From Candidatus Abyssobacteria bacterium SURF_5 (GTDB taxonomy: Bacteria; Abyssobacteria; SURF-5): a DNA stretch of 29,620 nt. The stretch covers positions 1 through 29,620 of the forward strand of contig QZKU01000102.1 of NCBI GenBank assembly GCA_003598085.1. The letters run 5' to 3'. Numbering within the stretch: the first letter of the stretch is position 1; each line of letters opens with the position of its first letter. The notes below the pieces were generated by a model. The model was given only the letters and a program-made list of their open reading frames with translations. It did not search any database and was not told the DNA's origin. The position numbers and the translations under genes were made by a program. Shown in pieces: positions 1 through 7,354 of this stretch.

Positions 1-116
1 TGTCCTCCTCTCTTTGATTTCCCTACAACTACAACCAAAGATTGGAGCACAAAGCTGGCCGCTTTGTCTACTTTTACAGAAATTAGCCTACACTACCTTT
101 GGGCTGGACTACTATC

Positions 117-156
117 GGCTCTTACAGGACTGATCGGGGTTCTTATAGGACTTATC
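117..156. repeat. short imperfect tandem repeat, about 21-bp period
   Basis: Two copies of a 19-base unit lie at 117-135 and 138-156 and match at 16 of 19 positions. Both contain the core CTTAYAGGACT. The rest of bases 1-231 contains no gene I can support: short open frames there have no recognisable protein and no ribosome binding site. The repeat may be a remnant of a dispersed intergenic element, but only two copies are visible here. Confidence 0.4.
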
Positions 157-231
157 TCGATCCTATTTCGATAGCGAGGGTTTCGGCATCACCCATTGCC
201 GCAATTGTCGCGAATCCGCCTATTCATCAAA

Positions 232-594
232 TCACTCAGACCCGCCCGGCTGTTTCTCCTCTGGAACGAACGACTCCAGAATTGCGATGAGCGGCGGCAG
301 GTCTTGCGTCACAATTTCCCAGAGGACATCAAAATCCACTGCGTCATAGCCGTGGATGAGGCGATTTCGCATGCTCACAATCTGTGACCACGGAATATTC
401 GGACACGCGGACTGCTCCTCCTTGCTCACCCGGCTCGCCGCTTCCCCGACCACTTCGAGCAAGCGAGTAAGCGAAAGGTTCAAACTTCGGTCCGAGTCGA
501 GGTCGCCCCGCATCCTTCCCCGAGCCATGGATACCGCCTCCCTTGCGTGATCGAGCATGTGGCGGTATCGCGTGAGGTCATCGTGTCTGGTCAT
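232..594 (-). CDS. hepT: HEPN-domain ribonuclease toxin of an MNT/HEPN pair (DUF86/HepT-like)
   Basis: The 120-residue protein is the toxin half of a type VII toxin-antitoxin system. HEPN toxins of this family are RNases, and the partner MNT enzyme silences them by adding AMP to a tyrosine. What is seen is the diagnostic RX4HXY motif near the C-terminus (R76, H81, Y83, in the context RNRLIHGY), an all-alpha-looking sequence, and the usual family length. The open frame extends further upstream, but the chosen ATG at 594 begins MTRHDDLTRY, a typical family start. That start overlaps the upstream MNT gene by 17 bases, implying translational coupling. The upstream extension lies antisense-like over the MNT reading frame and is spurious. 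All motif residues are present, so the toxin looks intact. Confidence 0.85.
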   Translation of the reverse strand: MTRHDDLTRYRHMLDHAREAVSMARGRMRGDLDSDRSLNLSLTRLLEVVGEAASRVSKEEQSACPNIPWSQIVSMRNRLIHGYDAVDFDVLWEIVTQDLPPLIAILESFVPEEKQPGGSE

Positions 595-877
595 ACAGGA
601 CTTCGGCCTCGGATAACACCTCGTCGCGGAAATAACGGCTGAGAAATTGTGGCGTGTGCAAATCGACTTTTCGCCCCAGCAGATGGCAAAGCTTTCGCTC
701 GATGTCGAAAAATGCAAGTCCGGGCACGTGTCCTGCCTCAAACTCGACAAGCACATCAATATCGCTGTTGGGCGTAAAATCCTCGCGCAACACGGACCCA
801 AAAAAGGAGAGTTTCTTAATGTGGTGCCTGCGGCAGAACTCCGCAATCTTTTCCTTTTCTATCGATATTTGAATCAT
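578..877 (-). CDS. mntA: MNT-type nucleotidyltransferase antitoxin
   Basis: This 99-residue minimal nucleotidyltransferase is the antitoxin partner of the HEPN gene immediately downstream. Known relatives transfer AMP to the tyrosine of the toxin's RX4HXY motif. The catalytic signature is complete: GS at residues 27-28, then the carboxylate pair D39 and D41 (context SDIDVLVEF) and a third acidic residue, D72, in the context KVDLH. I chose the ATG at 877 (MIQISIEKEK) over the one 30 bases upstream because a purine-rich GAGAGGT site sits just before it. The antitoxin-first order and the 17-base overlap with hepT match the known operon layout. The N-terminal half closely resembles the second MNT gene at 12964-13266 (both read FGSVLREDF). 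Confidence 0.88.
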   Translation of the reverse strand: MIQISIEKEKIAEFCRRHHIKKLSFFGSVLREDFTPNSDIDVLVEFEAGHVPGLAFFDIERKLCHLLGRKVDLHTPQFLSRYFRDEVLSEAEVLYDQTR

Positions 878-923
878 GGCTACCTCTCGGAAGAGGGATG
901 AACCCATTCATTCTTCCTCATAA

Positions 924-952
924 ATTTAACCGAAACAGCGAAGGAAAAGCAA
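924..952 (-). promoter_or_regulatory. possible sigma70 promoter of the MNT/HEPN operon
   Basis: On the minus strand, TTGCTT (947-952) and TTAAAT (924-929) are separated by 17 bases, about 45 bases upstream of the MNT start. The match to consensus is moderate, so this rests mainly on position and spacing. Confidence 0.3.
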
Positions 953-1046
953 GATTATTACCGTTTAACTGAACCACCCGTCGATTCGTGGCGGCCTCGG
1001 CCAGTGAAAGTGAGAAAATTGGTTCGGTCTCGCAGCTACCATGGTC

Positions 1047-1075
1047 TTGGATATTTCGGATATTCGGGATAGAAT
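1047..1075 (+). promoter_or_regulatory. probable sigma70 promoter of mnmG
   Basis: TTGGAT (1047-1052) and TAGAAT (1070-1075) are separated by 17 bases, predicting a transcription start near 1082. That leaves a leader of only about 23 bases before the mnmG ATG at 1105. Confidence 0.45.
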
Positions 1076-1104
1076 AGTTAAAAGAGAACGCGCCAAAGAT
1101 TCAA

Positions 1105-2964
1105 ATGTATATCCATCCAAAGAAATACGACGTAATCGTGATCGGGGCAGGCCATGCCGGCTGCGAGGCGGCGCTTGCCGCCGCGAAGATGGGCTGCGAT
1201 ACGCTGCTTCTGACGATCTCGCTTGATACCTTGGCCCAAATGTCGTGTAATCCTGCGATCGGCGGACTGGCTAAAGGGCAGTTGACTCGCGAGATTGACG
1301 CACTGGGCGGCGCCATGGCAAAAGTGATCGACGCTACCGGCATCCAGTTCCGGATGCTGAACCGGGGCAAAGGTCCGGCGGTTTGGGCGCCGCGCGCCCA
1401 GGCCGATAAAAAAGCGTATCAGCTCAAGATGAAGCATTTCCTCGAGGAGGCCGCCGGGCTGGACCTCAAGCAGGCGCTGGTCGAGGAGATAACCATTCGC
1501 GATGGCAGGGTCGACGGCGTAATCACACAGACCGGAACGAAATTCGAGGGCCGCGCGGTGATCGTCACGGCCGGCACTTTTCTGCGCGGATTGATCCATG
1601 TGGGGCTTTCCCAGCATGAGGCTGGAAGAGCGGGTGAATTCCCGTCGAGACACCTGTCGGATTCGCTCGAAAGCCTCGGTTTCACGCTTGAGCGCCTGAA
1701 AACCGGCACGCCGCCGCGCATCAATAGTAATACAGTCGATTTCACGGCTTTCACTGAGCAGCCAGGCGATGTGCCGCCGCCGCCATTTTCGTTCTCGACC
1801 GAAAAGATCGAGCGCCCGCAGGTGCCATGCTATCTCGGATACACCAATGAGAGCACGCATCGGATCATTCGCGAAAATCTCGACCGCTCGCCGCTTTACA
1901 GCGGGAAAATCCGCGGAATCGGCCCCCGCTATTGCCCATCGATAGAAGATAAAGTGGTGAAGTTTCCCGATAAGCTGCAGCACCAATTATTTCTTGAGCC
2001 GGAGGGACTGGAGACCGACGAGCTTTACTGCAACGGCATATCAACCAGTCTGCCCGAAGACGTGCAGGTCAAGATCGTTCAGAGCATCCGAGGTCTTGAG
2101 CACGCCGAGATCATGCGATACGGTTATGCGATCGAGTACGACTTCGCGCCACCCTCGCAGATCAGGGCAACGATGGAGACCCGGCGGGTCGAGAACTTGT
2201 ATTTTGCCGGCCAGATCAACGGGACATCAGGTTATGAAGAAGCCGCCGCGCAGGGACTTATGGCTGGAATCAATGCGGCTTTGAAGCTGAGAGGTGAGCC
2301 GCCTCTCGTGCTTGAACGCTCGCAAGCCTATATCGGCGTTCTCATCGACGACCTGATCACCAAGGAAATCCACGAGCCGTACCGCATGTTTACCGCGCGG
2401 GCGGAATACCGCCTGCTTCTGCGGCAGGACAATGCCGATCTGCGTCTGACGCCACTGGGCCACAACCTCGGGCTGATCGACGGACGGGCGATGGACCGAC
2501 TGCAGAAGAAATGCGAGCGCATCGAGGATGAGATGAATCGGTTGAAGTCGGTGCGGCTGAATCCGGCGCCGGCCATCGAGAAATTTCTTCTCGAACGCGG
2601 CACGGGGCCGCTTCGGGACGGGACGACGCTCGAGCAACTCTTGAGGCGGCCCGAACTCGACATCTCCGATGTCTATATGCTGGCCGGAGCATCCATACCC
2701 GAACGGGACGTGGCCGAACAACTGCAGATTTCAGTGAAGTATGAAGGATATATCAAGCGCCAACTCGCGCACATCGAGAAGCTGAAGCGGCTGGAGGATT
2801 CGCTCATTCCCGATTCCTTCGATTACGGGCGGGTGCACGGCCTGTCGACGGAGGCGAGGGAAAAGCTTTCGCGGCTGCGCCCGATGTCGCTCGGGCAGGC
2901 CTCCCGCATCTCGGGCGTCAGCCCATCGGACATTTCGATATTGATGATTTACTTGAAGGCGTGA
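1105..2964 (+). CDS. mnmG: tRNA uridine-5-carboxymethylaminomethyl modification enzyme MnmG (GidA)
   Basis: MnmG is an FAD- and NADH-binding protein. With MnmE it installs the carboxymethylaminomethyl group on U34 of tRNAs reading two-codon boxes. At 619 residues it has the usual full length. The N-terminal Rossmann motif GAGHAGCEAALAAAKMG directly follows a short leader. The family patterns SCNPAIGGLAKG, ALGGAMAKVID and NRGKGPAVWAPRAQ follow, then the FAD site near YFAGQINGTSGYEEAAAQG and the C-terminal tRNA-binding helical region. Neither mnmE nor rsmG is adjacent, so it appears to be transcribed alone. It converges with the Rrf2 gene, with only 17 bases between the two stop codons. The ribosome binding site is weak. 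Confidence 0.97.
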   Translation: MYIHPKKYDVIVIGAGHAGCEAALAAAKMGCDTLLLTISLDTLAQMSCNPAIGGLAKGQLTREIDALGGAMAKVIDATGIQFRMLNRGKGPAVWAPRAQADKKAYQLKMKHFLEEAAGLDLKQALVEEITIRDGRVDGVITQTGTKFEGRAVIVTAGTFLRGLIHVGLSQHEAGRAGEFPSRHLSDSLESLGFTLERLKTGTPPRINSNTVDFTAFTEQPGDVPPPPFSFSTEKIERPQVPCYLGYTNESTHRIIRENLDRSPLYSGKIRGIGPRYCPSIEDKVVKFPDKLQHQLFLEPEGLETDELYCNGISTSLPEDVQVKIVQSIRGLEHAEIMRYGYAIEYDFAPPSQIRATMETRRVENLYFAGQINGTSGYEEAAAQGLMAGINAALKLRGEPPLVLERSQAYIGVLIDDLITKEIHEPYRMFTARAEYRLLLRQDNADLRLTPLGHNLGLIDGRAMDRLQKKCERIEDEMNRLKSVRLNPAPAIEKFLLERGTGPLRDGTTLEQLLRRPELDISDVYMLAGASIPERDVAEQLQISVKYEGYIKRQLAHIEKLKRLEDSLIPDSFDYGRVHGLSTEAREKLSRLRPMSLGQASRISGVSPSDISILMIYLKA

Positions 2965-2981
2965 CTGAGGTATCGTTGCAC

Positions 2982-3431
2982 TCAATCGCTGGGCTGGGGT
3001 TCGCGTGCGACTTCTTCGCAAAGTCTTCGGCTGGTTTCGGCGAGGTCAAAGAAACTCTTCTTTTTCAGCAGATCGAGCAGATGGTTTTGCGCGTCGCGCC
3101 ACACGGAATGAACGGCGCAGGTGGGCCGCTGCTCGCACATCTGTCCGTTGCCAAGACACATATTGAGAGAGATCGGCCCTTCAATCGCCTCGACCACATC
3201 GAGAAGGGAGATGTCGCGAGGGTCCTTGATCAACATGAATCCGCCGCCCGTGCCGCGGGACGAGCTGACGATGCCCGCCCGCGCCAGGTTCTGAAATATT
3301 TTGGAGAGAAAACTCGGCGGTATTTGCTGGCGCTCGGAAATTTCACCAAGCAGGCAAACGGATCCTTCCGCTTGCAAGCTGAGGTATAGTACGCCTCGAA
3401 TGGCGTATTCGGCGGCGCGGGTTATCTGCAT
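2982..3431 (-). CDS. Rrf2-family transcriptional regulator with Fe-S type cysteine triad
   Basis: The 149-residue protein begins with the classic Rrf2 winged helix-turn-helix (MQITRAAEYAIRGVLYL; SERQQIPPSFLSKIFQNLARAGIV; the wing SSRGTGGGFML). After the dimerisation helix come three cysteines, C92, C99 and C105, spaced CX6CX5C. IscR, NsrR and RsrR use a similar triad to hold a [2Fe-2S] or [4Fe-4S] cluster that senses Fe-S supply, NO or redox state. The spacing here is one residue longer in the first gap than in IscR and NsrR. It stands alone, with no isc or suf genes nearby, so its regulon cannot be read from context. The G-rich ribosome binding site is close to the ATG. Confidence 0.9.
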   Translation of the reverse strand: MQITRAAEYAIRGVLYLSLQAEGSVCLLGEISERQQIPPSFLSKIFQNLARAGIVSSSRGTGGGFMLIKDPRDISLLDVVEAIEGPISLNMCLGNGQMCEQRPTCAVHSVWRDAQNHLLDLLKKKSFFDLAETSRRLCEEVAREPQPSD

Positions 3432-3464
3432 CGCGTTCCCCCCTTTTTAAACAATTGCCACCTT

Positions 3465-3493
3465 ACTATAGCAACGAAAAGCGCCAGTGTAAA
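3465..3493 (-). promoter_or_regulatory. probable sigma70 promoter of the Rrf2 gene
   Basis: On the minus strand TTTACA (3488-3493) and TATAGT (3465-3470) lie exactly 17 bases apart, with a predicted start about 25-30 bases before the Rrf2 ATG. Rrf2 regulators often repress themselves, so an operator could overlap this site, but I see no clear palindrome. Confidence 0.5.
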
Positions 3494-3530
3494 TGTCTTT
3501 TGCAAAGAAAAAGACCGAAAAAAACAAGAA

Positions 3531-4172
3531 TCAGATGCCTGCAATCACGTAGAAGATCTTAAGAGGAACGCCCAGAATCCCCCTGAATATTCCCACATAT
3601 AAAAAAAGTATTAATAGAATAAATCCATATCGCTCGAGCTTCTGAAACTGCCAGGCGGCGCGGCGAGGGAGGAAATGAAAGAGTACGCGCGAGCCGTCCA
3701 GCGGCGGGATCGGCACCAGGTTAAACACGGCCAGGACCACGTTAATGGTCATCAAATAGTACAGCAGCTTCAGGATTATGCCTGCCACGGCGCTGCCCAT
3801 AAACAACCCGCTGAATGTGGTGATCGTTCTGAAGATGGAGGCCGCCAGGAGCGCAAGCAGGAGGTTGGCGGTTATCCCTGAGAGCGAGACCAGGATATCG
3901 TCGCGCCTGTAGGAGCGGAAGCGGCTCGGATTCACCGGGACAGGCTTGGCCCATCCAAACAGGAAGCGGGCGCCCATCACGAGGCCCAGCAGTGGGAAAA
4001 TGATTGTGCCTATGGGATCGATATGAACGATGGGATTGAGCGTCAACCTGCCGGAAAGCCTGGCGGTATCGTCGCCGCACATGTAGGCTGTCCAGGCATG
4101 GGCAACTTCGTGAAAGCATGCCGAAAACAGCAGCACCACATATAAAGGAAGTAATTCCACCAAATCAGGCAT
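3531..4172 (-). CDS. site-2 protease (M50) family intramembrane metalloprotease
   Basis: The 213-residue, strongly hydrophobic protein belongs to the short, PDZ-less M50 group that resembles bacterial and archaeal SpoIVFB/S2P-like proteases. The zinc motif HEVAH (H21, E22, H25) lies in the first membrane segment. The second metal-ligand motif NLVPIPPLDG, with N151 and D159, lies in a late segment. Four to six transmembrane segments are evident, and no PDZ or CBS domain is attached. The start is 27 bases after the stop of dnaJ on the same strand, with an AGAGGAAA site ahead of the ATG, so it is probably the second gene of a dnaJ operon. Substrates cannot be inferred. Confidence 0.9.
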   Translation of the reverse strand: MPDLVELLPLYVVLLFSACFHEVAHAWTAYMCGDDTARLSGRLTLNPIVHIDPIGTIIFPLLGLVMGARFLFGWAKPVPVNPSRFRSYRRDDILVSLSGITANLLLALLAASIFRTITTFSGLFMGSAVAGIILKLLYYLMTINVVLAVFNLVPIPPLDGSRVLFHFLPRRAAWQFQKLERYGFILLILFLYVGIFRGILGVPLKIFYVIAGI

Positions 4173-4199
4173 TTATTTATTTCCTCTTCCCTGCTTCTC

Positions 4200-5312
4200 T
4201 CAATGTTTCAGCTTGGCCGTCTCGGCGAACCGGGTGAAGGCTTCCCGCTCGGCCTCGCTGAGCGATTCGGGAATCTGGACGCGCACTTCGACGTAATGGT
4301 CGCCCCTGCCGGGCCCGCGCAGCTTCTTTATGCCTCTACCCTTGAGCCGAAGCTTCTTTCCGGGTTGCATGCCGGGAGGGATCCTAAGCTGAACCGGTCC
4401 GTCCAGTGTCTCCACCTGAACGCGGGCGCCGAGGACTGCCTGCGCAAGATTGATCGTCACTTCCGAATAGATGTCGCTCCCCTTGCGCTTCAAGCGCGGA
4501 TGCTGGCGCACGCGCACGGTCAGGATCAGATCGCCCGGCGGGCCTCCCTGCGTGCCTTTTTGTCCCTGACCGGCAACCCGAATCTTTGAGCCGTCGCTGA
4601 CGCCCGGAGGAATATTCACCGCGATCGAGCGGGTACCCGACACGGCTCCAGTGCCGCCGCAGCGGGTGCATGCGCTGCCGCCCACGGTTCCGCGTCCCAG
4701 GCACGTGGGGCAGGGCCGGCTGATTGAAAATGCCCCCTGACTGGTCGCAACATTGCCGCGTCCCTGGCATGTCGGGCACGTTTTGGAGCCCGATCCAGGC
4801 TCCATTCCAGAGCCATTGCAGCGGGAGCAGTCTTCCTCACGGGATATCTGGAAAGTCATTTTTCCGCCGGAAACGGCCTGCTCGAATGGGACCTCTATTT
4901 CCGCTTGAGCATCCTCGCCTCTCGCAGGGCCGTGGGCTCCGCGTCCCGCGCGCGGGCCGGCCCCGAAGCCGAAAATGGAGCTGAAAAGATCTCCCAGATC
5001 GCCGAAGCCGGAAAGGTCTTCATACCGAAATTGGGCGCCACCTCCCGGCCGAGTCGTGTAGCCCTGGAAACCACCGGGCCCGAATCCGGCAAATGCGCCA
5101 TCCCGCATCTGGTCGTACTGTTTCTTCTTGGTCTCATCTCCCAGGACGTCGTAAGCTTCCTGAACCTGCTTAAATTTCTCTTCGGCCGCCTTATTATTCG
5201 GGTTGCGGTCGGGATGGTACTTCTTCGCCAAATTCCGGTAAGCCTTGCGTATATCGTCTGCAGATGCGCTTTTAGAGACACCTAAGACGTTATAATAATC
5301 CTTGGGCGGCAA
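4200..5312 (-). CDS. dnaJ: chaperone protein DnaJ (type I Hsp40)
   Basis: DnaJ delivers unfolded proteins to DnaK and stimulates its ATPase. The 370-residue protein has all type I parts: the J domain with HPD at residues 33-35, a Gly/Phe-rich linker (about 72-132), and four CxxCxGxG zinc repeats (162-169, 179-186, 201-208, 215-222). The C-terminal substrate-binding domains follow. Translation most likely starts at a TTG at 5312. In that frame the protein opens [12 protein letters not shown], there is no ATG nearby, and an AGGTGA site lies about seven bases upstream. dnaK and grpE are not adjacent. The site-2 protease gene follows in the same direction. Confidence 0.96.
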   Translation of the reverse strand: MPPKDYYNVLGVSKSASADDIRKAYRNLAKKYHPDRNPNNKAAEEKFKQVQEAYDVLGDETKKKQYDQMRDGAFAGFGPGGFQGYTTRPGGGAQFRYEDLSGFGDLGDLFSSIFGFGAGPRAGRGAHGPARGEDAQAEIEVPFEQAVSGGKMTFQISREEDCSRCNGSGMEPGSGSKTCPTCQGRGNVATSQGAFSISRPCPTCLGRGTVGGSACTRCGGTGAVSGTRSIAVNIPPGVSDGSKIRVAGQGQKGTQGGPPGDLILTVRVRQHPRLKRKGSDIYSEVTINLAQAVLGARVQVETLDGPVQLRIPPGMQPGKKLRLKGRGIKKLRGPGRGDHYVEVRVQIPESLSEAEREAFTRFAETAKLKH

Positions 5313-5361
5313 TCCTTCTCACCTCGTTAAGTTGTATGAACAGTACGGTAATGTACAATTT

Positions 5362-5391
5362 AATATAGCATAAATCGAACTCCCTTGTCGA
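5362..5391 (-). promoter_or_regulatory. possible promoter of dnaJ and the M50 protease
   Basis: On the minus strand TCGACA (5386-5391) and TATATT (5362-5367) are separated by 18 bases, about 50 bases before the dnaJ TTG. No CIRCE-type heat-shock inverted repeat is visible. Confidence 0.35.
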
Positions 5392-5415
5392 GCTTTTCAG
5401 CAGGGTGAAAATCGC

Positions 5416-5443
5416 TTGCAAAGAGCGTGAAAAATGTGATAAT
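5416..5443 (+). promoter_or_regulatory. possible promoter of the CxxCxGxG membrane protein gene
   Basis: TTGCAA (5416-5421) and GATAAT (5438-5443) are separated by 16 bases, with an extended -10 TG just upstream. It is divergent from the dnaJ promoter and about 30 bases before the ATG at 5476. Confidence 0.4.
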
Positions 5444-5475
5444 ATTTTGAAAAAGTTAACTTTAGGAAGGCTGCC

Positions 5476-5940
5476 ATGGCGTACGATTACAAGCCCGGGG
5501 AAGAAGAAGACGTTCTCAAGCGCTACATCATAGTGGCGGTTGTTGTTGTGGTGCTGGCTTTCCTGCTCGTCCTCACGTTGTACGTGGGCCTGGGAATCGA
5601 CATCGACATGCTGAAGATGCTGTCAAAGCGCATGTCGTTCGATGCCGCCAACATCACGTTCATTTTCGTTTTTGTGCTGGCGGCGTTTGCGCTCTGGGGG
5701 CTTTTGCGCGAGCCGGCTGCATCGGATGACGTGCAGAGGCGGCAGACATATTTCATCCTGTTGCTCATTTTCGCCGGACTTCTTCTGGCCGGCACCATCT
5801 ATTTCCGCTATCTTGCAACGCCGACCCATGAAGTTGTGAAGACCGAGAAATGCCCGCGCTGCGACGGAACGGGCCGGGCGAAGCTGCGGCCGGAATATCC
5901 CTGCGGCGAGTGCGACGGTACCGGCTTCGTGACGCCGTAG
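5476..5940 (+). CDS. small three-helix membrane protein with C-terminal DnaJ-like CxxCxGxG motifs
   Basis: I do not recognise this 154-residue protein as a named family. It has three clear hydrophobic segments (about 17-41, 58-77 and 91-113). A short cytosolic or periplasmic tail follows with two zinc-type motifs, CPRCDGTG (126-133) and CGECDGTG (143-150), separated by nine residues. Two such CxxCxGxG motifs are what one zinc site of the DnaJ cysteine-rich domain uses. A strong AGGAAGG site precedes the ATG. It is divergent from dnaJ and followed within 13 bases by the MBL-fold gene. A membrane-anchored zinc hairpin that binds a partner or client is plausible, but its function is unknown. Confidence 0.75.
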   Translation: MAYDYKPGEEEDVLKRYIIVAVVVVVLAFLLVLTLYVGLGIDIDMLKMLSKRMSFDAANITFIFVFVLAAFALWGLLREPAASDDVQRRQTYFILLLIFAGLLLAGTIYFRYLATPTHEVVKTEKCPRCDGTGRAKLRPEYPCGECDGTGFVTP

Positions 5941-5953
5941 TGACGTTTTCCTT

Positions 5954-6934
5954 ATGCGAATAATGCATCACATACACCAGATTATCACGCCCACCCCGTT
6001 CCCCACCGGGCCGGTCAATTGTTATGTCATCAAAGACGATCCGATTACTCTCATCGATTCCGGATTGAAGATGGATGAAGCGCTCGAGGGTCTGCGGGCG
6101 GGGCTGGCTGAAATCGGCCTGCAGTTCAGCGACATCAGGCGCCTTCTGATTACGCATTCGCACCTCGACCACTACGGCCTGATGGCCACAGTGGCGGCGG
6201 AAGGTTCTCCGCGGGTGTTTGCACATCCGCTCGAGGTGCACGACCTTGAGAATCCGGAAGGTTATGCCGGCGACGACCACTACTCCCGTCGCACCGAACA
6301 GTTTCTGCTCGAAATGGGCCTGCCGCTCGAGTGCCTCGACTCGATCCTGATGCGCCACCCGGTTTTTCAGCAGATGCGAGACCCCATCACCGTCACCGAT
6401 ACCGTTGGCGACGGCGATCGTATCACGTTTGAGCATAGGCAGTTGCTGGTTATCCACTGCCCCGGCCACTCCCCCGGCATGATCAATTTTTATGATGCCT
6501 CAGAGCAGATCCTGCTTTCCGGAGATAACCTGCTCAAGCACATCAGTCCGGTACCCCTGATCTATCTTCCGAGAGATGCCTCCGAACCCCGCACCAACAG
6601 CCTGGCGGCTTACATAGATTCAATCACAAGGCTGAAAACATTCGATATCGCGTCGGTCCTGCCCGGGCATGGCGAGATCATCAACAACTGCAACACAATC
6701 ATCGACAGCATTATCGAACACCACCGGCTGCGGAAGGAAAGAGTGTTCGAGTTCCTGAATGGTTCTCCGAAAACGGCCTACGACGTTTGCTGTCACCTGT
6801 TTCCCGAAATCAGCCAGGTTCAGATTTACCTCGGCATGTCCGAGGCCGTCGGCCACCTCGACCTGCTGAAGGCAGAGGGCGCGGTCGAGACTGAAATAAA
6901 CGACGGAAAGTATTATTACCACAGGGTTTTCTGA
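5954..6934 (+). CDS. metallo-beta-lactamase-fold hydrolase with C-terminal winged-helix-like domain (LACTB2-like)
   Basis: The 326-residue protein carries the full binuclear metal set: HSHLDH (H68, H70, D72, H73), H172 in the context CPGHSPG, D191 in SGDNLL and H239 in LPGHGE. After the hydrolase fold, about 75 residues (ERVFEFLNGSPKTAYDVCCHLF onward) form the small helical winged-helix-like tail found in LACTB2 and glyoxalase II-like hydrolases. Some relatives are single-strand RNA endonucleases and others are thioesterases, so the substrate is open. It starts 13 bases after the preceding membrane protein and probably shares its transcript. No clear ribosome binding site precedes the first ATG; a second ATG lies three codons downstream. 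Confidence 0.88.
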   Translation: MRIMHHIHQIITPTPFPTGPVNCYVIKDDPITLIDSGLKMDEALEGLRAGLAEIGLQFSDIRRLLITHSHLDHYGLMATVAAEGSPRVFAHPLEVHDLENPEGYAGDDHYSRRTEQFLLEMGLPLECLDSILMRHPVFQQMRDPITVTDTVGDGDRITFEHRQLLVIHCPGHSPGMINFYDASEQILLSGDNLLKHISPVPLIYLPRDASEPRTNSLAAYIDSITRLKTFDIASVLPGHGEIINNCNTIIDSIIEHHRLRKERVFEFLNGSPKTAYDVCCHLFPEISQVQIYLGMSEAVGHLDLLKAEGAVETEINDGKYYYHRVF

Positions 6935-7354
6935 GGGCGCCAGCGGGAATTCGGGGAAACGAACTGCCCCTGCGACACCGGGGTGGATTCGGTCACGGTC
7001 GCGATGGGGACGGACTCCATTTACGGAATTCATGTTTTTATTGAAATTCGTAGAATGGTGGTCCCCAGAGCAAGAACCCGGCGACTCGGGCAGTTTCATT
7101 GTCTCCGCCTTTCCTCGAGAATCTGAACCGGGATTTTTCTGCTTGCAAATAAATTATCCAATGCTGTATATTAAACAACCACATCTTGCATAACTGGCGA
7201 AATCTCGATTTTCATCCTATTGGCACGGCGCGCTGGGCTCCTGCGCAAATGACCAGTCACACTAACATCGGAGGAAAGCAAGTCCCATTCATCTTCTGTT
7301 AGCAGGGCCGAAAGACCCCGCCTCACTCGATCAGGAAAACAGGGAGGAAGCGCC
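6935..7354. other. 420-base intergenic region without a supported gene
   Basis: No open frame here has a recognisable product or a good ribosome binding site. A possible promoter for the downstream DUF2851 gene lies at 7143-7172, leaving a leader of about 175 bases. The stretch around 6995-7045, GC-rich and then AT-rich, looks like debris of a dispersed element, but no matching copy is present in the window. I see no tRNA, terminator hairpin with a U-run, or known riboswitch. Confidence 0.5.
7143..7172 (+). promoter_or_regulatory. possible promoter upstream of the DUF2851 gene
   Basis: TTGCAA (7143-7148) and TATATT (7167-7172) are 18 bases apart within a locally AT-rich patch. The implied leader is long, about 175 bases, which lowers confidence. 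Confidence 0.33.

Noticed and set aside
1078-1986. 302-residue minus-strand open frame over mnmG
   Set aside because: It is a shadow of a fully supported gene, with no motif and no promoter.
6990-7050. Possible transposon-associated repeat in the gap before the DUF2851 gene
   Set aside because: It feels familiar as a dispersed element, but there is no second copy, inverted ends or transposase in the window to support it.
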